In this document: piece by piece, positions 41,968-50,836 of the stretch | Layout of the letters: each line of letters begins with the position of its first letter | Position numbering within the stretch: position 1 is the first letter of the stretch | NCBI RefSeq assembly: GCF_036010485.1 | Contig: NZ_CP108568.1 | Span: forward strand, 2,316,001-2,380,000 | Direction: 5' to 3' | Length of the DNA: 64,000 bases | Source of the DNA: Streptomyces sp. NBC_01198 | GTDB taxonomy: Bacteria > Actinomycetota > Actinomycetes > Streptomycetales > Streptomycetaceae | Notes under the pieces: model-generated | What the model saw: the letters and a program-made list of their open reading frames with translations, nothing else | Databases searched by the model: none | What the model was told of the DNA's origin: nothing | Position numbers and translations under genes: made by a program

Positions 41968-43233
41968 ATGTCGCTCCTGAATCAGTCCCTGCACGACTTC
42001 GACCCCGAGGTCGCCGCCGAGGTCGATGCCGAGCTGCGCCGCCAGCAGTCCACGCTGGAGATGATCGCGTCGGAGAATTTCGCCCCGGTCGCCGTCCTGG
42101 AGGCCCAGGGCTCGGTGCTGACCAACAAGTACGCCGAGGGTTACCCCGGGCGCCGTTACTACGGCGGCTGCGAGCACGTCGACGTCATCGAGCAGCTGGC
42201 CATCGACCGGGTGAAGGCGCTCTTCGGCGCCGAGGCCGCCAACGTGCAGCCGCACTCGGGCGCGCAGGCCAACGCGGCCGCGATGTTCGCCCTGCTCAAG
42301 CCGGGTGACACCATCCTCGGGCTGGACCTGGCGCACGGCGGTCACCTGACCCACGGCATGAAGATCAACTTCTCCGGCAAGCTCTACAAGGTGGCCGCCT
42401 ACCACGTGGACGCCGACACCGGCCTGGTCGACATGGCCGAGGTCGAGCGGCTGGCCAAGGAGCACCGGCCGAAGCTGATCATCGCCGGCTGGTCGGCGTA
42501 TCCGCGGCAGCTCGACTTCCCGGCGTTCCGGGAGATCGCGGACGGCGTGGGCGCGTATCTGATGGTCGACATGGCTCATTTCGCCGGGCTGGTGGCGGCC
42601 GGGCTGCACCCCTCGCCCGTCCCGCACGCGCATGTGGTCACCACCACGACGCACAAGACGCTCGGCGGCCCGCGCGGCGGGGTCATCCTGTCCACCGCCG
42701 ACCTGGCCAAGAAGATCAACACCGCGGTCTTCCCCGGCCAGCAGGGCGGCCCGCTGGAGCATGTCATCGCCGGCAAGGCCGTGGCCTTCAAGGCCGCAGC
42801 CACCGACGACTTCCGGGACCGGCAGGCCCGCACCCTGGAAGGCGCGAAGATCCTGGCGGAACGGCTCACCCGGGACGACCTCGCCGCCGCCGGTGTCGCG
42901 GTACTGACCGGCGGCACCGACGTCCACCTGGTGCTGGTCGACCTGCGCGCCTCGGCGCTGGACGGCCAGCAGGCGGAGGACCGGCTGCACGGCATCGGCA
43001 TCACCGTGAACCGCAACGCGATCCCGGACGACCCGCGGCCGCCGATGGTGACCTCGGGACTGCGCATCGGCACCCCGGCGCTGGCCACCAGGGGCTTCGG
43101 GGCGGAGGCCTTCCGGGAGGTCGCCGACATCATCGCGGCGGCGCTGCAGCCGGCCTTCGACGCGGACGCGCTCCGCGCGCGGGTCACCGCGCTCGCCGAC
43201 CGGCACCCGCTGTATCCGACGCTCGCGTCATGA
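41968..43233 (+). CDS. glyA: serine hydroxymethyltransferase
   Basis: PLP enzyme interconverting serine and glycine with tetrahydrofolate. The 421-residue length is standard; the PLP Lys is in [16 protein letters not shown] (near residue 230). Together with gcvT and gcvH it turns two glycines into one serine. The ATG follows a modest GAAAG ribosome site. A strong hairpin terminator comes 3 bp after the stop. Confidence 0.97.
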   Translation: MSLLNQSLHDFDPEVAAEVDAELRRQQSTLEMIASENFAPVAVLEAQGSVLTNKYAEGYPGRRYYGGCEHVDVIEQLAIDRVKALFGAEAANVQPHSGAQANAAAMFALLKPGDTILGLDLAHGGHLTHGMKINFSGKLYKVAAYHVDADTGLVDMAEVERLAKEHRPKLIIAGWSAYPRQLDFPAFREIADGVGAYLMVDMAHFAGLVAAGLHPSPVPHAHVVTTTTHKTLGGPRGGVILSTADLAKKINTAVFPGQQGGPLEHVIAGKAVAFKAAATDDFRDRQARTLEGAKILAERLTRDDLAAAGVAVLTGGTDVHLVLVDLRASALDGQQAEDRLHGIGITVNRNAIPDDPRPPMVTSGLRIGTPALATRGFGAEAFREVADIIAAALQPAFDADALRARVTALADRHPLYPTLAS

Positions 43234-43236
43234 ACC

Positions 43237-43275
43237 GCTCCGCGGTGTGCGGTCCCCCGCCGCACACCGCGGAGC
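43237..43275 (+). terminator. strong hairpin terminator after glyA
   Basis: GCTCCGCGGTGTGCGG (43237-43252) pairs perfectly with the complementary 16 bases at 43260-43275 across a seven-base loop. It ends the gcvT-gcvH-glyA operon and separates it from the serine deaminase gene. No U-tract. Confidence 0.88.
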
Positions 43276-43332
43276 ACCCCCGCACCACCCCGTGGACAAC
43301 GGCGTCCGCGGTCAACCGGAAGCAGTGAACGC

Positions 43333-44700
43333 ATGGCAATCTCCGTATTCGACCTCTTCTCCATCGGCATAGGCCCCTCCAGTTCCCACACCGTGGGTCC
43401 GATGCGGGCGGCCCGGATGTTCGCGCAGCGGTTGAAGACCGAGGACCTGCTCACCCGCACCGCGGCGGCCAGGGCCGAGCTGTTCGGGTCGCTGGGCGCC
43501 ACCGGCCACGGCCACGGCACGCCGAAGGCGGTGCTGCTCGGCCTGGCCGGTCACTCGCCGCGCACCGTGGACATCGAGGCGGTGGACGCCGAGATCGCCG
43601 CCGTCCACGCCGACAAGCGGCTGGCCCTGCTCGGCGCGCACGAGGTGGACTTCGACCCGGCCACCGACCTGGTACTGCACCGCCGCCGCTCGCTGCCCTA
43701 CCACGCCAACGGCATGACGCTGTCGGCGCTCGACGCGGCCGGCGAGGTGCTGCTGGCGAAGACCTACTACAGCGTGGGCGGCGGCTTCGTCGTGGACGAG
43801 GACGCGGTCGGCGCCGACCGGATCAAGCTCGACGACACGGTGCTGCGCTACCCCTTCCGCACCGGCGACGAACTGCTGCGGCTGTCCCGGGAGACCGGCC
43901 TGTCGATCTCCGCGCTGATGCTGGAGAACGAGAAGGCCTGGCGCACCGAGGACGAGATCCGCACGGGCCTGCTGGAGATCTGGCAGGTGATGCAGGAGTG
44001 CGTGCAGCGCGGCATCTCCCGCGAGGGCATCCTGCCCGGCGGCCTCAAGGTCCGCCGCAGGGCCGCCACGACAGCCCGCCAGCTGCGCGCGGAAGGCGAC
44101 GCGGCGGCACGCGCGATGGAGTGGATCACCCTCTACGCGATGGCGGTGAACGAGGAGAACGCCGCCGGCGGCCGGGTCGTCACCGCCCCCACCAACGGCG
44201 CGGCGGGCATCATCCCCGCCGTCCTGCACTACTACCGGGAGTTCGTGCCCGGCGCCGACGACGACAGCGTCGTCCGCTTCCTCCTCGCGGCCGGCGCGAT
44301 CGGCATGCTCTTCAAGGAGAACGCCTCGATCTCCGGTGCCGAGGTCGGCTGCCAGGGCGAGGTCGGCTCCGCCTGCTCGATGGCCGCCGGCGGCCTCGCC
44401 GAGATCCTCGGCGGCACCCCGGAACAGGTCGAGAACGCCGCGGAGATCGGCATGGAGCACAACCTCGGCCTGACCTGCGACCCGGTCGGCGGCCTGGTCC
44501 AGATCCCCTGCATCGAGCGCAACGGCATGGCCGCGGTGAAGGCGGTCACCGCCGCCCGGATGGCGATGCGCGGCGACGGCCGCCACCACGTGTCCCTGGA
44601 CAAGGTCATCAAGACCATGAAGGAGACCGGCGCCGACATGAAGGTCAAATACAAGGAAACCGCCCGCGGCGGCCTCGCGGTGAACGTCATCGAGTGCTGA
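43333..44700 (+). CDS. sdaA: L-serine ammonia-lyase, iron-sulfur type, single chain
   Basis: It deaminates L-serine to pyruvate with a labile [4Fe-4S] cluster. The 455-residue protein has the N-terminal beta domain ([21 protein letters not shown]) and the C-terminal catalytic alpha domain. Cluster cysteines are in [16 protein letters not shown] and in [14 protein letters not shown]. It sits after the glycine-to-serine operon, completing glycine-serine-pyruvate flow. A terminator and 57 bp separate it from glyA, so it may have its own promoter or partial read-through. Weak hairpins follow at 44722-44763. Confidence 0.96.
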   Translation: MAISVFDLFSIGIGPSSSHTVGPMRAARMFAQRLKTEDLLTRTAAARAELFGSLGATGHGHGTPKAVLLGLAGHSPRTVDIEAVDAEIAAVHADKRLALLGAHEVDFDPATDLVLHRRRSLPYHANGMTLSALDAAGEVLLAKTYYSVGGGFVVDEDAVGADRIKLDDTVLRYPFRTGDELLRLSRETGLSISALMLENEKAWRTEDEIRTGLLEIWQVMQECVQRGISREGILPGGLKVRRRAATTARQLRAEGDAAARAMEWITLYAMAVNEENAAGGRVVTAPTNGAAGIIPAVLHYYREFVPGADDDSVVRFLLAAGAIGMLFKENASISGAEVGCQGEVGSACSMAAGGLAEILGGTPEQVENAAEIGMEHNLGLTCDPVGGLVQIPCIERNGMAAVKAVTAARMAMRGDGRHHVSLDKVIKTMKETGADMKVKYKETARGGLAVNVIEC

Positions 44701-44772
44701 CGCGATAGGCCCTGACCTGCGGCGCCCGCAAATGGCTGGTCGCGGGTGCGTCCTGTGCAGGACCCTGAGCGC

Positions 44773-45093
44773 ATGCCTCGACGTCTGATGTTCGTGCAGT
44801 TGAAGACTGGTTTCAACACCGACCGCGGCCCCTCGTGGATCGGGTGGGTGGACTTCTCGAAGACCTGGAGCACTGCGTACTTCCACGGCAGGACGCTGCG
44901 CCGGGCACCGGGGTTGTTCGATGCGAACTTCTACGACGTGCAGACCGATGAGGAGTTCTGGGTTTCCGGGCCCAAGCGGGACCGCACCGACACCCGTTAC
45001 GGCCCCTCCAGCCCTGAAATCGAGCCGGAAGCCGTCGAGACCTACCACGCCTTCCTGGAGGGCGCGCCCCTGCCGGGCCGGGAAAATGGCTGA
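44773..45093 (+). CDS. small conserved hypothetical protein
   Basis: A 106-residue protein starting MPRRLMFVQLKTG, with a GPSWIGWVDFSKTWSTAYFHGRTL segment and DANFYDVQTDEEFWVSGPK. Such proteins are found in many actinobacteria without known function. An in-frame ATG at 44746 exists, but the chosen ATG better fits family starts. It marks the start of an islet that ends near 46.8 kb. It converges with ccdA, 47 bp apart. Confidence 0.72.
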   Translation: MPRRLMFVQLKTGFNTDRGPSWIGWVDFSKTWSTAYFHGRTLRRAPGLFDANFYDVQTDEEFWVSGPKRDRTDTRYGPSSPEIEPEAVETYHAFLEGAPLPGRENG

Positions 45094-45140
45094 CCCCACG
45101 CCTGGCCCCAGCTCACCCTGGCCCCGGAGGAGGCGGAGTT

Positions 45141-45911
45141 CTAAATTCCTGGTTGGAAGTTCGAGGTCCAGATCTGCATCTGGTAGGTGATGTGGTCCCA
45201 TACGCCGGTCACCAGCAGAACGCCAACCGTTACCAGCATTCCGCCACCCAGTCGCATAACCCACGCGTAATGGCGCTTTATCCATCCAAAAGCGCCGAGT
45301 GTGCGCCTGAAGGCAACCGCTCCCACCATGAACGGAACACCAAGGCCCAGGCAGTAAAAAACCATCAGGAGCGCCCCGCGCCCCGCGCCGCCGTTACTAC
45401 TGGCGAGGAATTCTACCGAGCCCAGTGTCGGCCCAGTACAGGGAGCCCATCCCAGACCGAACAACACGCCGAGCAGGGGTGCACCGAACAAGCCCACGCT
45501 CGGCCTGTAGTGGAAGCGTAGTTCGCGCTGGGTGATGCCACCAATGACACCCATAAATGCCAGACCCAGAATTATGGTAAGCACTCCGAAAATTCTGGTC
45601 AGCGCTTGCCGGTGAGTTTGCAACGCCCAACCGAAGCTGCCGAACAGTGCACCAGTGGAGACGAAGACCGCACTGAACCCGAGCACGAACAAGAACGCAC
45701 CGGCAACCATCCGACCGCGTCTGGCCTCAGCAAGATCGCTCCCAGCGATTCCCGTCACGTACGAGAGGTATCCAGGCACGAGCGGAAGCACGCACGGAGA
45801 GAAGAAGGAGACCAGTCCTGCGAGCATCGCAATCGGTATGGCGGCGATCAAAGTGCCGGAAAGCACTGTGTGCTGACTGTCGGACAGGTAGAATGCGGCA
45901 GAGCTGGTCAC
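45141..45911 (-). CDS. ccdA: CcdA-like cytochrome c biogenesis/thiol-redox membrane protein
   Basis: A 256-residue protein of the CcdA/DsbD-beta family with about six transmembrane helices. The redox Cys pair is visible: SFFSPCVLPLVPGYLSYV in the first helix and GWAPCTGPTLG in the fourth. It would carry electrons across the membrane to extracytoplasmic thioredoxin-like proteins for cytochrome c maturation. Here it stands alone: no resA/ccsX, resB or resC beside it. Codon use is AT-richer than the neighbours, which suggests recent transfer. The GTG with GGAG upstream is preferred to a TTG 18 bp earlier. Confidence 0.88.
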   Translation of the reverse strand: MTSSAAFYLSDSQHTVLSGTLIAAIPIAMLAGLVSFFSPCVLPLVPGYLSYVTGIAGSDLAEARRGRMVAGAFLFVLGFSAVFVSTGALFGSFGWALQTHRQALTRIFGVLTIILGLAFMGVIGGITQRELRFHYRPSVGLFGAPLLGVLFGLGWAPCTGPTLGSVEFLASSNGGAGRGALLMVFYCLGLGVPFMVGAVAFRRTLGAFGWIKRHYAWVMRLGGGMLVTVGVLLVTGVWDHITYQMQIWTSNFQPGI

Positions 45912-46216
45912 GCTATTTCTCCATCGCAATGGGATCGACGAGATTGTGCAATTGCTGCTCGCTTAATGCGGAACCCCCGGATGTCAGGCGATCCTAGGCC
46001 CTGATCGTCACGGGGCGCACGTCAGGAGAGGACGATGTCGGCGTCGAGCCGCACGATGAGTGTGCCAGCAGCAGCGTCGTGGTCGTCACCCCCGGGGCAC
46101 GGCGTAACGAGGGCGGCTGCGACGTCCCGGGCGGTGGAAGAACCGACGAGTTCGGACGTGGGCGACTGCCTGCGATCCTGCCGGGCAGCGCCGCCGCCCG
46201 GAAGGCAAGCAGGAGG
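45912..46216 (-). other. intergenic spacer with possible coding remnant
   Basis: No intact gene is seen in these 305 bp. From 46216 down to a TGA at 46022-46024 the minus strand stays open in the same frame as the upstream grpB pseudogene, ending in a plausible hydrophobic/charged tail (GTLIVRLDADIVLS). It has no start codon of its own with a ribosome site and may be the remains of a further gene. The ccdA promoter lies at the lower-GC end. Confidence 0.35.
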
Positions 46217-46786
46217 TCACATGACGTTCCAACCGGTGTCATTCGCCCAGCGCTCTGCCGCAGCCATCAGGATGTCGGTGGCGGGAGCCTTGATCTGTCC
46301 GTAGTCCATGAGGTCCGGAACGCTCACCGCCAGCCGCTGCTTGAACGCACCCCATGCGCGGCGAGCGGGCTCGTCGGCGCGCAGCTAGTCGCGGAACAGG
46401 AGCGCATAGCGGGCATTGGGGCCGGTGCTCTCCCGGAGGTGGACGTTGCAGGAACGGGCAGCGGCCGGCGGAGCGAAGACGAGCTTGTGGCAGTGGATCC
46501 CGCGTGAGACTTCGGAGCGATTCCACGGCTCGGGTCGGCATCGGAAGCCGATCGCGGCAAGCAGCCCCGCATCCCGGGCCTCGTCGATGGACTCCATCCG
46601 GACCTGCACATCAATGCAGTCTTTGGCCGGCAGACCCGGCACCGAGGTCGACCCCACGTGGTCGATGGCCACCGGCAGGTCGCCCAGCACCCCGCTCAAC
46701 TGCTCGGCCAACCGTTCGAACTCCGCTGTCCACTCCGGCCGGTGATCGACCACTGCGACCTGACGACGCTCATCGGGAAACGGCAT
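46217..46786 (-). pseudogene. GrpB-family (UPF0157) gene interrupted by an in-frame amber codon
   Basis: The reading frame from the ATG at 46786 encodes a GrpB-type nucleotidyltransferase-fold protein: VAVVDHRPEWTAEFERLAEQL, IDHVGSTSVPGLPAKDCIDVQV, then NARYALLFRD. At codon 134 (46385-46387) there is TAG, and the same frame then continues with LRADEPARRAWGAFKQRLA and ends VMDYG-like to a TGA at 46217, giving the expected 189-residue length. Related proteins have Trp at this spot, so a single TGG to TAG change explains it. It could be a true pseudogene, a read error or read-through. Confidence 0.85.
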
Positions 46787-46891
46787 GGTGACGGACGCTA
46801 CCCCAACCCTCCCCGGGGCCCTGCGGAAGAGGCCAGCCGAGCGGCGTCCGGCAGGCGACGCCGTTCGGCTGGCAGGCCCGGGGGCCCCGGT

Positions 46892-46923
46892 GGCCCGTGG
46901 TGCGTTGGGCGACACCACGGGCC
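46892..46923 (-). terminator. terminator of the beta-propeller gene
   Basis: GGCCCGTGGTG (46892-46902) and its perfect complement (46913-46923) form an 11-bp stem with a ten-base loop, 51 bp past the stop of the secreted beta-propeller gene. Between them lies a G-rich octamer repeat. Confidence 0.75.
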
Positions 46924-46934
46924 CCGGCCCTGCC

Positions 46935-46981
46935 GAGGGGGTCGGGGGGTCGGGGGGTCGGGGGGTCGGGGGGTCAGGGGG
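46935..46981. repeat. G-rich octamer tandem repeat
   Basis: The octamer GGGGGGTC repeats about five times just past, and into, the stop codon of the beta-propeller gene. Runs of five to six G at regular spacing could form a G-quadruplex on the plus strand, with C-runs on the transcript strand. Copy number may vary by slippage. Confidence 0.85.
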
Positions 46982-48077
46982 CGACGATGCCCTCGCCGCC
47001 GGCGGCGTTCGGCACCGTCACGGTGCCGGTCCTGGTCAGGGAGCCGTCGGAGTTGATCCGGAAGCTGTCGATGCCGCCGCCGGCACCGGTCTGGGCGTGG
47101 AGGAACTTCCCGTCGGAGGTGACCGCCGCGTCGACCGTGCCCGCCGCGGTGGCGGTGTTGCCGATGCCCGTGAGTGAGCCGTGCTGGTCCTCGCGCAGGC
47201 CGGTGAGGGTGCCGCTGCCGGCGTTGGAGGCGTAGAAGTGGTCGCCGGAGCCGATCACCCAGCAGGTGGCGGCCTGGCCGGTGGGGGCCTCGGAGACCTT
47301 GGTGAGCTTGGCGTCGCGGTCGAGGGTGAAGGTGGCCACGGAGTTGGTGGCGCTCTCGGTGACGACCACCCGGCCGGCGGCGTCGAAGGTGAAGCCGAAC
47401 GGCCCCTGCCCGGGGGTGCTGGTCACCACGGGCTTGGCGGCGGGGCCGAGCAGGCCCAGCGGGAAGACGTCGATGCTGTTGCCGCTCTTGGTGGTGACGA
47501 CGAGCTTGCCGCCGTCGGGGGTGACGCCCACCTGGCCGGGGGTGGTGCCCGAGGGGAGGCCGAGCCCGCGGTGCCAGGACGGCACCTTGACCAGCAGGCC
47601 CCCGACGCTCAGGTAGCCCTGGACGGAGCCGCCGCCATCGGCGTTCAGGACGTAGACGGCACTGCCGTGGACGGCCACGCTGACCGGGAAGCTGCCGCCG
47701 CAGGAGAGGGTCTGACGCCGGATGAGACGGTCGCCGTCCACCGAGAAGACGGTCAGGGTGTCGCTGCCCGCGTTCACCGCGAACAGCAGGTGGTGCGCGC
47801 GGTCGTAGGTCAGCGCGCCCTGGGAGGCCAGGTGGTCAGGGCCGGTGCCGGGCTGCTGGCCGCCGAGGCCGCCGGTGGGATACCTACCCGCCTGGACGAG
47901 CGAGCCGTCGGCGGACTGGTCGTAGGCGACGACGGAGTTGCCCTGGAGGTTGTCGGTCTGGACGAACACCGTCGAGCCGCCGTGCGGGGAGTGCGCGCTG
48001 GCCGGGCCGGCGAAGACCACGGCGGAGGCGAGGGCCGCGGTCAGGAGGCCCGCGGCGCGGAATGCGGTGGAGGTCAT
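46974..48077 (-). CDS. secreted beta-propeller protein (lactonase-like fold)
   Basis: A 367-residue protein with a clear Sec signal peptide (basic start, hydrophobic AAGLLTAALASAVVFA, cleavage after ASA) followed by a seven-bladed propeller of the 6-phosphogluconolactonase/YVTN type. Repeats read TVFVQTDNLQGNSVVAYDQ, AVNAGSDTLTVFSVDGD and VTSDGKFLHAQ. No catalytic residues known for lactonases are clear. Likely extracellular, with unknown ligand. The 194-bp gap upstream (48078-48271) shows no other gene. Confidence 0.82.
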   Translation of the reverse strand: MTSTAFRAAGLLTAALASAVVFAGPASAHSPHGGSTVFVQTDNLQGNSVVAYDQSADGSLVQAGRYPTGGLGGQQPGTGPDHLASQGALTYDRAHHLLFAVNAGSDTLTVFSVDGDRLIRRQTLSCGGSFPVSVAVHGSAVYVLNADGGGSVQGYLSVGGLLVKVPSWHRGLGLPSGTTPGQVGVTPDGGKLVVTTKSGNSIDVFPLGLLGPAAKPVVTSTPGQGPFGFTFDAAGRVVVTESATNSVATFTLDRDAKLTKVSEAPTGQAATCWVIGSGDHFYASNAGSGTLTGLREDQHGSLTGIGNTATAAGTVDAAVTSDGKFLHAQTGAGGGIDSFRINSDGSLTRTGTVTVPNAAGGEGIVAP

Positions 48078-48271
48078 GATCGTCCCTTTCGGAAGGCGGA
48101 TCCGGGGAGTCGGCGGCGGGCGCCGTTCCCCATCACCTCGTCTGCTGCCTGCCGGGGCCTCCCTCTTACATAACGCAACCCTTACGCCGGCCGCGCTCGC
48201 GCCGCCGACCGCCGACCGGCGTCACCGCCACCTGCGCTCGTTTCCGCAAGGCGGCCGCCGGACATGGGCGC

Positions 48272-48961
48272 TCACGCGCGGTGTCCGCGCCGGCGCCGGC
48301 GTTTCGCCTCGGAGATCTCGCCGGCGACGGGAAGCCAGTAGTAGACGATGAAGGCACCGATGGAGGCCAGGCCGAGCACCGGAATCACAGCACCGAGCGC
48401 GGTTCCGGCGGCGAGCCAGACAAGGGCGAGCCGGAAGCGCCGGGTGACGGCTGTCACCCCGGCGTCGTCGATGGTGTCGTTGAGCAGCCAGCGGTCGCGG
48501 CGGACCCACCACCAGATCGTGTTGAACAGCACGGCCAGGAGTTCGAAGGCCGCCCCGTGCAGGACGACCGCCGTGCGCTGCCCGTGTCCGTCCCGGAACG
48601 CCTCGGCCAGCACAGAGGCGGCGAACGGCAGGAACGCGATGTCCATCAGGACCAGGGTGTTCAGGAAGAGCACCACCCGGTCCGCGCTGCGGATATGGTC
48701 GAACATGATGTGGTGGTTGGCCCACACCTGCCCGATCAGCAGGAAGGTGAGGATGTAGGCCAGGTAGGACGGCCAGAGCCTGCCAAGGCCCTCCAGCAGG
48801 TGGCGGGTGTCCCGCGGCGGCCGGATCTCCAGGACCAGCAACGTGATGGAGATGGCGATCACACCGTCGCTGAACGCGAGCACCCGGGAGGGGTCGCGCT
48901 GCGCGCCGAACGACGTGGCCCTGCCCTCTGGCCCACCCGGTGCGTGAACAGGTTGTGTCAT
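48272..48961 (-). CDS. TMEM175-family potassium channel-like membrane protein
   Basis: A 229-residue protein with about six hydrophobic helices. The first helix carries RVLAFSDGVIAISITLLVLEI, the RxxxFSD signature of the TMEM175 (DUF1211) family, which forms K+ channels with two copies of a six-helix unit. The ATG at 48961 is chosen over longer frames running into the divergent sigma factor gene. The Arg-rich C-terminus ends KRRRRRGHRA. It is divergent from the sigma/anti-sigma pair, 184 bp apart. Confidence 0.88.
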   Translation of the reverse strand: MTQPVHAPGGPEGRATSFGAQRDPSRVLAFSDGVIAISITLLVLEIRPPRDTRHLLEGLGRLWPSYLAYILTFLLIGQVWANHHIMFDHIRSADRVVLFLNTLVLMDIAFLPFAASVLAEAFRDGHGQRTAVVLHGAAFELLAVLFNTIWWWVRRDRWLLNDTIDDAGVTAVTRRFRLALVWLAAGTALGAVIPVLGLASIGAFIVYYWLPVAGEISEAKRRRRRGHRA

Positions 48962-49145
48962 CACCCCAGCCTCTGGCACCGCACGCTCCCACCCGCACAA
49001 CCGGACAGCGTTTCCCCACAGACTCTCGCGCCCGGTGCCGTGCGGGTTCTCGACCCGTGCGCTGGTGGACAGGTGCCAACTGACCTTCCCCATGGGCCAC
49101 AGCGCCGGCGCCGGGGCCGTGGGGGCCGCTGTTACGGTTGCCGCC

Positions 49146-49838
49146 ATGGGACACAGGGACCTCGAAGGCGGCGGTACCACCACCGCGGTGTCGGGCCTCG
49201 ACCCGGAGTCCGCCGCGTGGGTGGCGTCGCTGGGCGACACCTCCGCCAGGACGCGTGAGGAGGCGTACGAGCGTCTGCACGCCTTGCTGCTCCGCATTGC
49301 CAGGAGCGAGCTGCGCCGCCGCGGCTCCGACACCCGGATCACCGGCCCGGAACTGGATGACCTGGCCCACCAGGCCGCCGCCGACGCGCTGCTGGCCGTC
49401 ACCCGCAAACTGCCGGACTTCCGCGGGGACAGCCGCTTCACCACCTGGGCCTACCGCTTCGTGATCCTGGAGGTCTCCGCCAAGCTCGGCCGCCACTTCT
49501 GGCGCCGACCGACCGAGGCACTGGCCGCGGAGGACTGGAACCAGCTGCCCGACCGCCTCGGCCTGGACCCGGCCGGCGAATCGCAGTGGCGCGAGCTGAT
49601 ACGCGCCTTCCGGCAGGCGGTGGACGACGTGCTCACCGACCACCAGCGCCAGGTCTTCGTCGCCGTGGTGCTCGACGGGACTCCCCTCGACGCCCTGGTG
49701 GTGCGCTGGGACACCAACCGCAACGCGATCTACAAAACCGTCTTCGACGCGCGGCGTAAGCTCCGGGCCCAACTCGTCGCCAACGGGTACCTGGACGGGA
49801 AGAACGGGTCCCTGGACCGGAAGGGAGAGGACACGTGA
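49146..49838 (+). CDS. ECF-like RNA polymerase sigma factor
   Basis: A 230-residue sigma factor with region 2 (RLHALLLRIARSELRR to DSRFTTWAYRFVILEV, about residues 42-120) and region 4 (VLTDHQRQVFVAVVLDGTP to NAIYKTVFDARRKL, about 160-215). The linker is long, and no ribosome binding site is evident at the ATG, so it may be leaderless or start elsewhere nearby. Its stop overlaps the start of a small zinc-finger protein (GTGA), the usual sign of a cognate anti-sigma factor. Confidence 0.86.
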   Translation: MGHRDLEGGGTTTAVSGLDPESAAWVASLGDTSARTREEAYERLHALLLRIARSELRRRGSDTRITGPELDDLAHQAAADALLAVTRKLPDFRGDSRFTTWAYRFVILEVSAKLGRHFWRRPTEALAAEDWNQLPDRLGLDPAGESQWRELIRAFRQAVDDVLTDHQRQVFVAVVLDGTPLDALVVRWDTNRNAIYKTVFDARRKLRAQLVANGYLDGKNGSLDRKGEDT

Positions 49839-50050
49839 ACGAGTCAACGGCACGGATCGAGCGCTTCCTGCGCACCGATCCCCGCGACGTCGGCTGCGAG
49901 CAGGCCATGGAGATGCTGCACATCTACGTCGACCTGGCGGCGGCCGGTGGCGGCGCGCAGGCACGCTATCCCGGCGTGGCGGCCCACCTGCGCGCCTGCG
50001 GGCCCTGCGCAGAGGACTTCGACGGCCTGCTGGCCGCGGTGGGCGGCTGA
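49835..50050 (+). CDS. small zinc-binding anti-sigma factor (zf-HC2-like)
   Basis: A 71-residue soluble protein with CEQAMEMLHIYVDL and HLRACGPCAEDFDGLLAAV, giving the HxxxCxxC zinc motif of the ZAS/zf-HC2 anti-sigma fold (His near 52, Cys near 56 and 59). There is no transmembrane helix, so it would act in the cytoplasm, perhaps sensing redox state. Its GTG overlaps the sigma factor stop, so the two are made together. Role is inferred. Confidence 0.75.
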   Translation: MNESTARIERFLRTDPRDVGCEQAMEMLHIYVDLAAAGGGAQARYPGVAAHLRACGPCAEDFDGLLAAVGG

Positions 50051-50131
50051 CCGGGGGCAGTCACCGGCGGACACCGCCCACGGCAGCGCCGACCGCCGAG
50101 CGCCCCTGGTCGAGCAGTGGCCGGATGCCGG

Positions 50132-50836
50132 TCAGATCTCCGCCGGCCGCCCGGCGAGGTGCCGCCCGCGCAGCTGGACGAAGCGGCGGCCCTCGACCGA
50201 CCATGCCGCTTCCCTGACCCAGCCGGCCGCGGCGGCGTGCCGGTCGAGGGCGGCGGGTCCGACCCGGGCCCAGGGGAAAGTGACGCCGTCCACGCCGGTG
50301 CCGTCGTGGAGACGGACCACCGAGTGCTCGTCGAGGTCGTCGGCGATGCCGCAGGGCGCCGCCTCGGTGATGAGCCTGCCGTGCGGGTGCAGCAGGCCGC
50401 GCACCCGGGTGAGCAGCGCGACGGGGTCTCCGCCGATGCCGATGTTGCCGTCGACGAGCAGCGCGGTCTGCCAGCGGCCTTCCCTGGGCAGGGGGTCGAA
50501 GACCGAGCGGAGCAAAGCGGTACCGCCGCCGGCCCGGGTGCGGCGCACGGCTTCGGGGCTGACGTCGATGCCCAGGGCGGGCAGGCCCTGCGCGGCCAGG
50601 GCGGTGACGAGGCGCCCGGGGCCGCAGCCGATGTCGAGCGTCGGCCCGTGGCATGCGCTGAGCGCGGACCGGTCGGCCGCGTCGGGCTGCGCGCACCAGC
50701 GTTCGACGTCGAGCGGGAGCAACCAGCCGTCGGAGCGGCGCAGGAAGAGGGGGCCGCGGCCGGTGCGCAGCGCGGTGGCGTACGGGTCGGCGGTCGACCA
50801 GGCCCGGGCCGTGGGCACCGCGACGGGCACGCTCAC
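50132..50836 (-). CDS. SAM-dependent methyltransferase (class I)
   Basis: A 234-residue Rossmann methyltransferase. Motif I is TLDIGCGPGRLVTALAAQGL (near residue 78), followed by GIDVSPEAVRRTRAGG and a motif around TALLVDGNIGIGGDP. The substrate is unknown. The GTG overlaps the stop of the DUF2064 gene (GTGA). It is the last gene of the six-gene operon transcribed from 55.2 kb, so it likely tailors a product of the neighbouring sugar enzymes. Confidence 0.86.
   Translation of the reverse strand: MSVPVAVPTARAWSTADPYATALRTGRGPLFLRRSDGWLLPLDVERWCAQPDAADRSALSACHGPTLDIGCGPGRLVTALAAQGLPALGIDVSPEAVRRTRAGGGTALLRSVFDPLPREGRWQTALLVDGNIGIGGDPVALLTRVRGLLHPHGRLITEAAPCGIADDLDEHSVVRLHDGTGVDGVTFPWARVGPAALDRHAAAAGWVREAAWSVEGRRFVQLRGRHLAGRPAEI

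Noticed and set aside
33840..43298. Replication origin
   Set aside because: DnaA-like boxes are few and far apart, and dnaA, dnaN and a dense box cluster are absent.
45994..46242. Minus-strand 82-codon open frame below grpB
   Set aside because: Ser/Thr/Pro-rich, no ribosome site, and out of frame with the more natural remnant read in the grpB frame.
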